Shown here piece after piece: positions 19,503 through 27,679 of a DNA stretch of 64,000 nt (its first letter is position 1; each line of letters begins with the position of its first letter). Source of the stretch: JACVRW01 sp963757815 (GTDB lineage: Bacteria; Actinomycetota; Thermoleophilia; Solirubrobacterales; Thermoleophilaceae); contig CAVWSN010000009.1 of the NCBI GenBank assembly GCA_963757815.1, positions 124,001 through 188,000 of the forward strand, read 5' to 3'. Below the pieces are notes generated by a model. The model was not told the origin of the DNA. It did no database searches and saw only the letters and a program-made list of their open reading frames with translations. The position numbers and the translations under genes are program-made.

Positions 19503-20126
19503 TCAGCGCTGGGCGCGGGCGAGTCGGTCGTCGATCGCCTTTCGGGCTCGGTCGAGCGCTGCGGCGTCGCGGAAGAGCAGGTAGTGGCTGTTGGCTTCGT
19601 GGAGTAGAGCGTTGATCTCGAAGATGAGCTGCGCGCTGTCGATGTCCTGGGCCAGCTCGCCCCGCTGCTGGGCTTCGCGCGCGTTGGCTTCGAGCAGGTC
19701 GGTCCAGCCGGCGAGCACGGTGCGGACTTGGTCGCGGATCGGTCCGTCGCGGGTGTCCCATTCGGCGGCGGTGGAGAGGAAGAAGCAGCCGCCCGGGAAG
19801 ACGGCGCGCTTGACGTAGGACAAGAAGCGCTCGCACAGGGTCTCCAGGCGCGCGAGGCCCTCTGGGGCTTTCGTCGCGGGCGCGACGACCTCCGCCGTGA
19901 ACACGTCTTGGGCGGCGCCGACGGTGGCGAGCTGCAGGTCCTGCTTGGAGTCGAAGTGGGCGTAGAGGCCGCTCTTGCTCATCCCGATTTCGCCGGCCAA
20001 GCGAGCGATCGAGAGGCCGTCGAGCCCCTCGGTGGTGGCGAGTCGGGCGGCGGTGTCGAGGATTGTGCGGTAGCTGCGCTCGCCGTCGGCGCGGGTGCGT
20101 CGCTTGCGTGTCTGATGAGTCACCAC
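19503..20126 (-). CDS. TetR-family transcriptional repressor
   Basis: 207 residues from GTG 20126 (GTG 20123 is an alternative). The N-terminal helix-turn-helix is clear: ILDTAARLATTEGLDGLSI then LAGEIGMSKSGLYAHFDSKQ at about residues 22-63. The C-terminal ligand domain contains GGCFFLSTAAEWD, as in several TetR repressors of detoxification genes. The gene faces away from the methyltransferase at 20245, and two operator-like dyads lie in the 118-bp gap, so autorepression plus control of the methyltransferase operon is likely (inference). Ligand unknown. Confidence 0.9.
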   Translation of the reverse strand: MVTHQTRKRRTRADGERSYRTILDTAARLATTEGLDGLSIARLAGEIGMSKSGLYAHFDSKQDLQLATVGAAQDVFTAEVVAPATKAPEGLARLETLCERFLSYVKRAVFPGGCFFLSTAAEWDTRDGPIRDQVRTVLAGWTDLLEANAREAQQRGELAQDIDSAQLIFEINALLHEANSHYLLFRDAAALDRARKAIDDRLARAQR

Positions 20127-20148
20127 GTCTCTCCAGTGAAATTCCCTC

Positions 20149-20205
20149 TTGACAAGTTAGCACGAGCGGTCGTACTCTCTGCTACTAAGTGCGAACGATC
20201 GTATT
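20149..20205 (+). promoter_or_regulatory. Promoter with tandem TetR-type operators
   Basis: A TTGACA -35 box lies at 20149-20154 and a TACTCT -10-like box at 20173-20178 (18-bp spacer). Two 18-bp dyads overlap or follow it: AGCACGAGCGGTCGTACT at 20159-20176 and AGTGCGAACGATCGTATT at 20188-20205. They agree at 13 of 18 bases with inner half-sites NCGA-N4-TCGT, and their centres are 29 bp apart. The first covers the spacer and -10, which would block RNA polymerase. A ribosome site AAGGAG precedes ATG 20245. Confidence 0.65.
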
Positions 20206-20244
20206 TGTTAGTGCCACGGCCCACCGATCTAAGGAGCGATACAC

Positions 20245-21321
20245 ATGACGATCACCGACCAAACTCCGCTCGACCCCGACAAGCTGGAGCAGTTCGTGTT
20301 CCGCGCAGTGGACGAGGTCGGCGCGACGCTGAACGCGGCGCTGGTGGTGATGGGCGACCGGCTCGGCCTCTACCGAGCGCTCGCGGGCGCCGGCGCGCTC
20401 ACGCCGGGCGAGCTGGCGGCGCGGACCGGCACGGCCGAGCGCTACGTGCGCGAGTGGCTCAACGCCCAGGCCGCAGGCGGCTACGTCGACTACCACCCGG
20501 CGGAGGGCCACTACAGCCTGCCGCCCGAGCAAGCCGTGGCGTTCACCGACGAAGACAGCCCCGCCTACCTGCCGGGATTCTTCGAGATTGCGCTGGGCTC
20601 GGTCTTGGACTCGCCACAGATCACCGACGCGGTCCGCAGCGGCACCGGCGTCGGCTGGCACGAGCACAACCACCACGTCCACGACGGGTGCGAGCGCTTC
20701 TTCCGGCCCGGCTACAACGCCAACCTGCTGGAGTCCTGGCTGCCCGCCCTGGACGGCGTCGTCGAGCGGCTCGAGCAGGGCGCCCGGGTCGCCGACGTGG
20801 GCTGCGGCCACGGCGCCTCGACGATCCTCATGGCCCGCGCCTTCCCGAACTCCGAGTTCGTGGGCTCCGATTATCACGGCGGCTCGATCGAGACTGCGCG
20901 CCGCAGGGCACGCGAGGCAGGCGTCGAGGACCGCGTTCGGTTCGAGGCCACTGCGGCGGCCGAGTACAGCGGCGAGGGCTACGAGCTTGTGACGATGTTC
21001 GACTGCCTACACGACATGGGCGACCCCGTGGGCGCGGCCCGCCACGTCCTCAGCACACTCGCCCCCGACGGCACTTGGATGATCGTCGAGCCCGCCGCCG
21101 GCGACCGCGTGGAGGACAACATCAACCCCGTCAGTCGCGCCTACTACGGCTTCTCCACGCTGTTGTGCACCCCCGCGTCGCTTTCACAGGAGGTCGGCCT
21201 CGCGCTCGGCGCCCAGGCCGGGCCCGCCAGGATCGCCCAGGTCGTGACCGAGGCCGGCTTCAGCCGCTTCCGCCAAGCCGCCCAAACCCCCTTCAACCTC
21301 GTCTTCGAGGCCCGGCCGTGA
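20245..21321 (+). CDS. SAM-dependent methyltransferase with winged-helix N-domain
   Basis: 358 residues. Residues ~20-95 form a winged-helix-like dimerisation region (MGDRLGLYRALAG, LTPGELAARTGTAERYVREW), as in O-methyltransferase-type enzymes. The Rossmann methyltransferase domain follows with motif I VADVGCGHGASTI (~182) and acidic VGSDYH (~206), then MFDCLHDMGDPVGAARH and WMIVEP. The substrate is a small molecule that I cannot name. It is the first gene of the TetR-flanked group and its stop overlaps the next start (GTGA, 21318-21321). Confidence 0.85.
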   Translation: MTITDQTPLDPDKLEQFVFRAVDEVGATLNAALVVMGDRLGLYRALAGAGALTPGELAARTGTAERYVREWLNAQAAGGYVDYHPAEGHYSLPPEQAVAFTDEDSPAYLPGFFEIALGSVLDSPQITDAVRSGTGVGWHEHNHHVHDGCERFFRPGYNANLLESWLPALDGVVERLEQGARVADVGCGHGASTILMARAFPNSEFVGSDYHGGSIETARRRAREAGVEDRVRFEATAAAEYSGEGYELVTMFDCLHDMGDPVGAARHVLSTLAPDGTWMIVEPAAGDRVEDNINPVSRAYYGFSTLLCTPASLSQEVGLALGAQAGPARIAQVVTEAGFSRFRQAAQTPFNLVFEARP

Positions 21322-22343
21322 GCTCCGGCGGCGGGCTCGAGCCGATCGCGCTCGAGCCCGTGGACGCGGTCACGGTGACCACGCTCGTGGACAACGTGAC
21401 GGACACGCTGCTGTCGGATCAGGGTCCCGCCAAGCGGCCTTCGATGGCGGCCGCGCCGCGCATGGCGGCGCGATTCCACGTCGGCGGCGACACCGACGAC
21501 GCCCTGCGCGCGGAGCATGGGTTCTCCGCGCTCGTGACCGTCGAGAAGGCCGGCCGCGAAACGCGCGTGCTCTTCGACGCGGGGCGAACGCCGGACGGGC
21601 TGGTCGAGAACATGCGCCGCCTCGACCTCTCGCCGGGCGACATCGAGATCATCGTGCTCAGCCACGGTCATTGGGATCACGTCACCGGGATGGACGGGCT
21701 CGTGCGCAGGCTCGGCAGCGTGAGCATGCCCGTCCTGATCCATCCGGAGTTCTGGACGCGCCGCCGTCTGGCGTTCCCCGGCCGCGAGGCGGTGAAGCTG
21801 CCCACGACGAGCAAGGTAGCGCTGCAGGGGGCAGGGTTCGAGATCGTCGAGCAGCGACAGCCCTCCTTCCTGCTCGACGGCTCGCTGTTGGTGACGGGCG
21901 AGGTCGACCGCACCACGGAGTTCGAGCGCGGCTTCCCGGGGCACGAGGCCCACCGGCACGACGGATGGGAGCCCGATCCACTGATCCTCGACGACCAGGC
22001 CCTGGTGGCGAGCGTCCGCGGACGCGGCCTCCTCGTCCTGACCGGCTGCGGGCACTCGGGGATCATCAACATCCTGCGCTACGTTCGGAAGCTCACCGGC
22101 GAGGAACAGATCCACGCCGTGCTCGGCGGCTTCCACCTAAGCGGGACGGCATTCGAGCCGATCGTCGGACCAACCTGCGCCGCGCTCGGCGAGTTCTCGC
22201 CCGACTTCCTGGTGCCGACGCATTGCACGGGCTGGCGAGCCACCCACGCGCTCGCCGCGCGCTTCCCCGAGGCGTTCATCCAAAACAGTGTCGGCACGCG
22301 GTTCGAGTTCGCCGCGGCGGCGCCTAAGGGGGCCCGGCCATGA
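21318..22343 (+). CDS. MBL-fold metallohydrolase of the COG1237 type
   Basis: 341 residues from GTG 21318. The metallo-beta-lactamase signature SHGHWDHVTGMDGL is near residue 115, preceded by VLFDAGRT and followed by LTGCGHSGIINIL (~238) and GGFHLSG (~262). That arrangement matches the family containing the archaeal methanopterin-related dihydropterin-ribofuranosylaminobenzene-phosphate synthase, but bacterial members are mostly uncharacterised. It is coupled by 4-base overlaps to methyltransferases on both sides, so it probably acts on the same metabolite. Confidence 0.82.
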   Translation: MSSGGGLEPIALEPVDAVTVTTLVDNVTDTLLSDQGPAKRPSMAAAPRMAARFHVGGDTDDALRAEHGFSALVTVEKAGRETRVLFDAGRTPDGLVENMRRLDLSPGDIEIIVLSHGHWDHVTGMDGLVRRLGSVSMPVLIHPEFWTRRRLAFPGREAVKLPTTSKVALQGAGFEIVEQRQPSFLLDGSLLVTGEVDRTTEFERGFPGHEAHRHDGWEPDPLILDDQALVASVRGRGLLVLTGCGHSGIINILRYVRKLTGEEQIHAVLGGFHLSGTAFEPIVGPTCAALGEFSPDFLVPTHCTGWRATHALAARFPEAFIQNSVGTRFEFAAAAPKGARP

Positions 22344-23269
22344 GCTCAGGGGGCGCCCCGGTCCGCCGCGGGCCGGTGGTCTCTTCGAACGAGGTGACGA
22401 TCCAGGCCTGGAACGGCGTGCTCTTCGACCGCTTCGTGCGCTTCCGCGACATCGTCACCACTGGACTCTCCGCGCACGGCGAGCAGGCGCTTCGCCTGCA
22501 CCCACCACGACCCGGTGACCGGGCGCTCGATGTCGGCTGCGGGTTCGGCGACACCATCCGGCGGCTCGCCGAGCTCGTCGGGCCCCAGGGCGAGGCGGTC
22601 GGCGTCGACGCCGCGCAGCGCTTCATCGACGTCGCTCGTCGTGAGGCGGCACAGGCAGGGGTCGCGAACGCGCGCTTCCTGGTCGCCGATGTCCAGGCAA
22701 GCGAGCTCGACGGTGGTTTCGACTACGTCTTCTCGCGCTTCGGGACGATGTTCTTCGCCAACCCCGTCGTTGCCCTAGGGAACGTGCGTCAGGCGCTCGT
22801 CCCCGGCGGCCGCCTCTGCATAGTCGTGTGGCGACGCAAGCTCGACAACGACTGGCTGCACCGCGCCGAGCGAGTCGTCGAGCGGTTCTTGACCCGACCC
22901 GAGGCGACAGACGAACCAACCTGCGGGCCGGGCCCGTTCTCGATGTCAAACGCGGACACCACGACCGACGTGCTCGTGCATGCGGGGTTCGAGGAGATCT
23001 CACTGCATCGCTGCGACATCGAGATCACGATCGGCACCGACCTCGACCAGGCGGTCCAATTCGTCATGGCGCTCGGTCCCGCGGGCGAACTCATCCGCCT
23101 CGCCAGCAGCCAGGCAGAGGGACGTCGCTCGAGCATCGTCGCGGCCCTCCACGCGACGCTGGCCGGGTTGCAGGAACCTGACGGAACGGTACGGGCGTCC
23201 GCCTCCACCTGGATTATCGGGGCCCGTTCGCCAGGGCCGAGTCTGACCAGCAGCCGGCTGAGGAGGTAG
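22340..23269 (+). CDS. Class I SAM-dependent methyltransferase (UbiE-like)
   Basis: 309 residues from ATG 22340 (ATGA overlap). Motif I is ALDVGCGFGDTIRRLAEL at about residue 62, followed by VGVDAAQRFIDVARREA (acidic loop) and FDYVFSRFGTMFFANPVVAL with LVPGGRLCIVVWRR. This architecture is common to small-molecule C- and O-methyltransferases. It is the second methyltransferase of the group. The last ~15 residues run to the edge of the DUF2182 remnant, so the C-terminus could be altered by the same rearrangement. Confidence 0.85.
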   Translation: MSSGGAPVRRGPVVSSNEVTIQAWNGVLFDRFVRFRDIVTTGLSAHGEQALRLHPPRPGDRALDVGCGFGDTIRRLAELVGPQGEAVGVDAAQRFIDVARREAAQAGVANARFLVADVQASELDGGFDYVFSRFGTMFFANPVVALGNVRQALVPGGRLCIVVWRRKLDNDWLHRAERVVERFLTRPEATDEPTCGPGPFSMSNADTTTDVLVHAGFEEISLHRCDIEITIGTDLDQAVQFVMALGPAGELIRLASSQAEGRRSSIVAALHATLAGLQEPDGTVRASASTWIIGARSPGPSLTSSRLRR

Positions 23270-23468
23270 ACGTGTCGGCTGCTGCTGGGCGCAGATGCTG
23301 GTGATGTTCGCCGCGGGTGTGGCCAACCTGCTCTGGATGGCGCTGCTCACGGCGGTCATGGTCCACGAGAAGACACGGCCGAGCGGCGGCCGCGCGGTGC
23401 CGGTCACCGGCGTGGCGCTGCTGGCCGCGGCCTCCACGGTGCTGGCGTACGGGGCGTACGCGGCGTGA
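23262..23468 (+). pseudogene. C-terminal remnant of a DUF2182 membrane protein
   Basis: In the frame ending at TGA 23466-23468 the sequence reads CCWAQMLVMFAAGVANLLWM and then LLTAVMVHEKT, the conserved last helices of DUF2182 (predicted metal-binding integral membrane protein). The usual ~200 N-terminal residues are absent: a stop at 23259-23261 closes the frame upstream and the methyltransferase occupies that space. A 57-residue product from ATG 23295 is possible but unproven. The stop overlaps the ALDH start (GTGA), so the truncation may have placed ALDH under the upstream promoter. Confidence 0.7.
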
Positions 23469-24889
23469 GCGCCCGGCTCTTGCAACTCTACGTCGACGGG
23501 CAGTGGGTCGCGTCGACCGGCGAGGCGACGATCGACGTCGTCAATCCGACGACCGGCCGCGTCATCGCACAGGTCCCGAGCGGCACGATCGAGGACGTCG
23601 ACCATGCGGTAGCGGCGGCGCGACGGGCGTTCGACGATTGGTCGCAGACGCCGGTGGCGGAGCGAGCGAGCGTGCTGCGCAAGGTGTCGGGCGAGATCTC
23701 GAAGCGGATCGAGGAGTTCGCTCTGGCGGCGGCGACCGACATCGGCACGCCGCTGGCGGTCGGCCGCTTCATGCACGCTCAGCTTCCCGCCACCACCTTC
23801 GCCGACATGGCCGACAACATCGAGCGCTTCGAGTTCGAGAAGCGCGACAAGGACCTGGTTGTCGTGCGCGAGCCGGTCGGCGTCGCGGCCGCTATCACGC
23901 CGTGGAACTACCCGGTGCACCAGATCGCAGCCAAGGTGGCCCCTGCGCTCGCGGCCGGCTGCACGGTCGTCGTCAAGCCGAGCGAAGTGGCGCCGATGTC
24001 GGCCTGGCTGCTCGGCGAGATCTTGGCCGAGGCCGGCCTGCCAGCAGGTGTGTTCAACCTGGTCAGCGGCCTCGGGCAGGTCGTGGGCGAGGAGCTCGCA
24101 CGCCACCCCGCGGTAGACATGGTGAGCTTCACGGGATCCGTGCGCGCCGGCACGCGCGTCGCCGAGCTGGCCGCCTCAGGCGTCAAGCGCGTGACGCTCG
24201 AACTCGGCGGCAAATCGCCGAATGTGGTGCTCGACGACGCCGAGGACCTGCCGGCGATCGTCCAGGGGGCAATCCGCAGCGCATTCCTGAACTCCGGCCA
24301 GACCTGCTCCGCGCTAACCCGCCTAATCGTGCCGAGGCAGCGGCTCCCCGAGATCGAGCGGCTGGCAGTCGAGATCGTCGGGAGCCAGCGCGTCGGCGAT
24401 CCGACTCAGGGCGAAACGAGCCTCGGCCCAGTCGTGTCGCGGGCGCAACACGAGCGGGTGCTGGGCTACATCCACCAGGGCATCCGCGAAAAAGCGCGGC
24501 TGGTTATCGGCGGGCCCGAGCGGCCCGTGGTTGCCGGCGACGGCTACTTCGTCGCCCCGACCGTCTTCTCAGACGTACGGCCCGACATGACAATCGCGCA
24601 GGAAGAGATCTTCGGCCCGGTGCTCGCGGTCATGCCTTACGACAACGAGGAGGAGGCAATCGAGATCGCCAACGGCACCCCGTACGGGCTATCAGGCGGC
24701 GTGTGGTCAGGCGACCCCGAGCGGGCCGAGCGCGTCGCCAAGCGCCTGCGCACCGGTCAAATCAAAGTCAACGGCGGAGCCTTCAACCCGGTCGCCCCGT
24801 TCGGCGGCTACAAGCAGTCCGGTATCGGGCGCGAGCTCGGCACGGAGGGCCTCGAGGAGTACTTCGAGACAAAGGCACTGACCTTCTAA
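23465..24889 (+). CDS. NAD(P)-dependent aldehyde dehydrogenase
   Basis: 474 residues from GTG 23465. It oxidises an aldehyde to an acid. ALDH landmarks are ITPWNYPVHQIAAKVAPAL (~140-158), VVVKPSE, FTGSVRAG (~222), the general base Glu in LELGGKSPN (~246) and the nucleophile Cys in SGQTCSAL (~278), then EEIFGPVLAVMPYDNEEEA and a C-terminal FGGYKQSGIGRELG. The set is complete, so the enzyme should be active. The substrate is not readable; the methyltransferase/MBL context suggests a small-molecule catabolic or detoxification route. Confidence 0.93.
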   Translation: MSARLLQLYVDGQWVASTGEATIDVVNPTTGRVIAQVPSGTIEDVDHAVAAARRAFDDWSQTPVAERASVLRKVSGEISKRIEEFALAAATDIGTPLAVGRFMHAQLPATTFADMADNIERFEFEKRDKDLVVVREPVGVAAAITPWNYPVHQIAAKVAPALAAGCTVVVKPSEVAPMSAWLLGEILAEAGLPAGVFNLVSGLGQVVGEELARHPAVDMVSFTGSVRAGTRVAELAASGVKRVTLELGGKSPNVVLDDAEDLPAIVQGAIRSAFLNSGQTCSALTRLIVPRQRLPEIERLAVEIVGSQRVGDPTQGETSLGPVVSRAQHERVLGYIHQGIREKARLVIGGPERPVVAGDGYFVAPTVFSDVRPDMTIAQEEIFGPVLAVMPYDNEEEAIEIANGTPYGLSGGVWSGDPERAERVAKRLRTGQIKVNGGAFNPVAPFGGYKQSGIGRELGTEGLEEYFETKALTF

Positions 24890-24980
24890 GCCCGTGCTCA
24901 AGCCCGAAGCAGGAGCCGCCGTCTCGTCGCCCGGCCGAGGTGAACCCAAGGGGCGCCTGTCGGACGCGGGAGGCGCCGTG

Positions 24981-25700
24981 ATGGCGGAGCAGGTCGTTGG
25001 TCGAGTGGCTGCCGTGTGGCGGTACCCCGTTAAGTCGATGGCGGGCGAGCATCTCGATGCGGTGGACGTGTCGTGGCACGGGCTGGCCGGGGATCGGCGC
25101 TGGGCGTTCGTCCGTAAGGGCCTGGAACGCAGCGGCTTCCCATGGCTGACGCTCCGCGAACGCTCGGACCTCTGGAGCTTCCGTCCCAGCTTCGCTGACC
25201 GCGCCTCGCCGGACCGCTCCTCGACCCTCGTCACGACCCCGGGCGGTGAGCGGTTCGACGTCACCGACCCGGCGCTGGCTGCGCGGCTCGGTCACGGAGC
25301 CCGGGTCATCAAGCAGGACCGCGGGGTCTTCGACGCCAGCCCTCTGTCGCTTGTAACGATGCAGACGATCGCGCACGTCGCCGCGGCGGTCGGGCGCGAC
25401 TTGGAGGTGCTCCGGTTCCGGCCGAACTTCGTGGTCGACGCCGCTACCGGCGCGCCGTTCGCAGAGGAGGACTGGGTCGGCGCGACGCTTCGAATCGGTG
25501 CTCTGCGGATGCGCGTCGACCGGCGCGACGGCCGCTGCGTGGTCGTCAACGTCGACCCGCAGACTGCCGAGCGCGATCCCGCCGTGCTTCGGACGATCGC
25601 CCGCGAGCGCGACGCGTACCTCGGCGTCTATGGCGCGACCGTCGAGCCCGGGCACGTGGCGGTCGGCGATCCCGTGACGCTGCCGATCTCGCGGTCATGA
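24981..25700 (+). CDS. MOSC-domain protein
   Basis: 239 residues from ATG 24981, chosen because GGGAGG (24968-24973) sits 7 bases upstream; the frame is open to GTG 24894 but that 29-residue extension is low-complexity. The N-terminal MOSC beta-barrel begins GRVAAVWRYPVKSMAGE and GLAGDRRWAFV; the MOSC part has LRFRPNFVVDA, WVGATLRIG and DGRCVVVNVDP, with the conserved Cys. MOSC proteins bind molybdenum cofactor and carry sulfur or reduce N-hydroxylated compounds. It lies five bases or more after ALDH and may partner with it. Confidence 0.85.
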   Translation: MAEQVVGRVAAVWRYPVKSMAGEHLDAVDVSWHGLAGDRRWAFVRKGLERSGFPWLTLRERSDLWSFRPSFADRASPDRSSTLVTTPGGERFDVTDPALAARLGHGARVIKQDRGVFDASPLSLVTMQTIAHVAAAVGRDLEVLRFRPNFVVDAATGAPFAEEDWVGATLRIGALRMRVDRRDGRCVVVNVDPQTAERDPAVLRTIARERDAYLGVYGATVEPGHVAVGDPVTLPISRS

Positions 25701-25747
25701 CGTCCCGCTCAGGCGCTCCCCGGGTCGCCTCGCTACCCGCTTTATGA

Positions 25748-25764
25748 GCTGCACTCACTGCAGC
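25748..25764. terminator. Hairpin between convergent genes
   Basis: A perfect 6-bp inverted repeat GCTGCA-CTCAC-TGCAGC lies in the 126-bp gap between the plus-strand MOSC gene and minus-strand ctaB. No T-tract follows on either strand, so it would be a weak or factor-assisted terminator. The rest of the gap shows no gene. Confidence 0.35.
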
Positions 25765-25826
25765 GGATAACGACACGTCGATTACCCAGCCAATACGCGA
25801 GACCGACCCGGCGCCACCCCGCCGAG

Positions 25827-26726
25827 CTACAGCTTCGCGTCCACCGCCATCGCCGCGAACAGCGCCGCCAGATAGGCGAGCGAGTACAGGTAGAGCCGCA
25901 GCGCCGTGCGCCGGTCGGCATTCCTCGTCAGCCGCCACGCTCCGTAGATGAATACGGCGCCTAGGCCGACCGAGGCCACCAGGTAGGGCACCCCGAAGGC
26001 GCCTGCGCAGAACGGCAGCTGGGAGACCGCGTACAGGAGGACCGTGTAGAGCAGGATCTGGCGGCGGGTCTCGCGCTCGCCGCGCACGACCGGCAGCATC
26101 GGCACGCCGGCGCGCGCGTACTCGTCCTTCATCAGGAGCGACAGCGACCAGAAGTGGGGAGGGGTCCAGAAGAAGACGATCGCGAACAGGTAGAACGCCG
26201 TGCCCGACAGCTCGCCGGTGACGGCCGCCCAGGCCACGAGTGGCGGCACGGCTCCGGCGGCGCCTCCGATCACGATGTTCTGGGGGGTCGAGCGCTTCAG
26301 CCAGAGCGTGTAGACGAACACGTAGCCGAGCAGCCCGGACAGCGAGAGCGCTGCGGCGAGCAGGTTGACGGTGCTCGCGAACAGCGCGAAGGACGCGACC
26401 CCGAGGCCGATCCCGAACCAGAGCGCGGCCGCGGGGGCCACCCGGCCCGACGCCACGGGACGGTCGGCGGTGCGGGTCATCAGGCGGTCGAGGTCGCGGT
26501 CGAGGTAGTGGTTGATCGCCCCGGCGCCGCCCGCCGACAGCGCGCCGCCGAGGCAGGTGAGCGCTACCAGGCCGAGGGACGGCTCACCCGCGACGTACAT
26601 CGTCGTGACCGTCGTGAAGAGCAGCAGCGACTGCACCTTCGGCTTGGTCATCTCGAGGTAATCCGAGACGACGACGCGCCAGCCGCTGCGGGCGGCGCGC
26701 GGCGCGGCGTGTGCCCGACCGCTCAT
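25827..26726 (-). CDS. ctaB: Protoheme IX farnesyltransferase (heme O synthase)
   Basis: 299 residues, polytopic UbiA-family membrane protein with about nine hydrophobic segments. It attaches a farnesyl group to heme b, making heme o for heme A synthesis. The prenyl-diphosphate binding motif NHYLDRDLDRLMTRTADRP is at ~86-104 and a second Asp-rich loop follows further on. The ATG overlaps the ctaA stop (ATGA). It is the last gene of the ctaC-D-A-B unit on the minus strand. Confidence 0.95.
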   Translation of the reverse strand: MSGRAHAAPRAARSGWRVVVSDYLEMTKPKVQSLLLFTTVTTMYVAGEPSLGLVALTCLGGALSAGGAGAINHYLDRDLDRLMTRTADRPVASGRVAPAAALWFGIGLGVASFALFASTVNLLAAALSLSGLLGYVFVYTLWLKRSTPQNIVIGGAAGAVPPLVAWAAVTGELSGTAFYLFAIVFFWTPPHFWSLSLLMKDEYARAGVPMLPVVRGERETRRQILLYTVLLYAVSQLPFCAGAFGVPYLVASVGLGAVFIYGAWRLTRNADRRTALRLYLYSLAYLAALFAAMAVDAKL

Positions 26727-27658
26727 GCAGCGATGACCTCCGCGCGCCTCGGCGCGCGCTCGCGGGCGGGCGAGAGCTGCATCGTCATCCCGAGCGACGT
26801 CGCCCAGAGGAGGGTGCCGAGTGCCAGGTGGAGCAGGATCAGGAGCTCATACTCCTCGAGCCAGACGTTCAGGGCACCGACGAGTATCTGCGCGCCCAGC
26901 AGCCCGAGCAGAGCCCAGGCGTAGCGGACCGCCACGCCCCTCCGCAGCGCGGTCACCACCAGCGCTATCACGAGGATCGAGGCGAGGTACATGAACGCCC
27001 TGTGGGTCAGGTGGATGTCGACGAGCTCGGCCTTGCCGAACGGCATGAACTCGCCGTTGCAGGTGGGGAACTGCTTGCCGCAGGCGTGGTGGGCGCCCTG
27101 GCCGAGCTGGTAGTCGGCGCGTCCGTAGTTCTGGGTTCCGGCCATGTAGCCGCCGGCCACGATCGTGCAGAAGACGAGCGCGGTCGCGGCGATCGCCAGC
27201 ACGCGGATGCCCGGCCCACCGTCCTCCGGCTCGGCGCCGCGCGTGGAGCGCCACAGGTAGAGCAGCAGCCCGAGCAGGAGCATCGCGAGGCCGAGGTGGG
27301 CGGCGACGTAGACCTCCTCGAGGTTCTCCTCGACGGTCAGCCCGCCGAGCGCGCCCTGGATGCCGACGAGGACGAGCAACACGCCGGTGACCAGGCGGTA
27401 TTCGCGGTAGCGCCGCCAGGCCATCACGACGAGAGCGAGCATCATGAAGCCGACCACGACCGCCAGCACCCGGTGCGTGTACTCCACGATCGAGTTGAGG
27501 TCGACGCCCGGCACGACGTCGCCGTTGCAGAAGGGCCAACCGTGGAAGCCCGAGCCGGCCGGGCCGCAGCCGAGCCCCGAGTCGGACACGCGCACGACCC
27601 CGCCCACGATGATGAGCACGAAGGTGGCGAGCAGCGTGGCGAGCGCGAGCTTCCTCAC
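26723..27658 (-). CDS. ctaA: Heme A synthase
   Basis: 311 residues with eight predicted transmembrane helices. It oxidises heme o to heme a. The N-terminal half has GGVVRVSDSGLGCGPAG with FCNGDVVP, the extracytoplasmic cysteine loop, and the heme-ligand His in EYTHR and VAAHLGLAM. The second half repeats the plan with CGKQFPTCNGEFMPFG, a second Cys pair, and LTHRAFMY plus LLHLALGTLL. Both cysteine pairs are intact. The gap to ctaD is 21 bases. Confidence 0.94.
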   Translation of the reverse strand: MRKLALATLLATFVLIIVGGVVRVSDSGLGCGPAGSGFHGWPFCNGDVVPGVDLNSIVEYTHRVLAVVVGFMMLALVVMAWRRYREYRLVTGVLLVLVGIQGALGGLTVEENLEEVYVAAHLGLAMLLLGLLLYLWRSTRGAEPEDGGPGIRVLAIAATALVFCTIVAGGYMAGTQNYGRADYQLGQGAHHACGKQFPTCNGEFMPFGKAELVDIHLTHRAFMYLASILVIALVVTALRRGVAVRYAWALLGLLGAQILVGALNVWLEEYELLILLHLALGTLLWATSLGMTMQLSPARERAPRRAEVIAA

Positions 27659-27679
27659 GAGGCGCCCCAGGGTAGCCGC

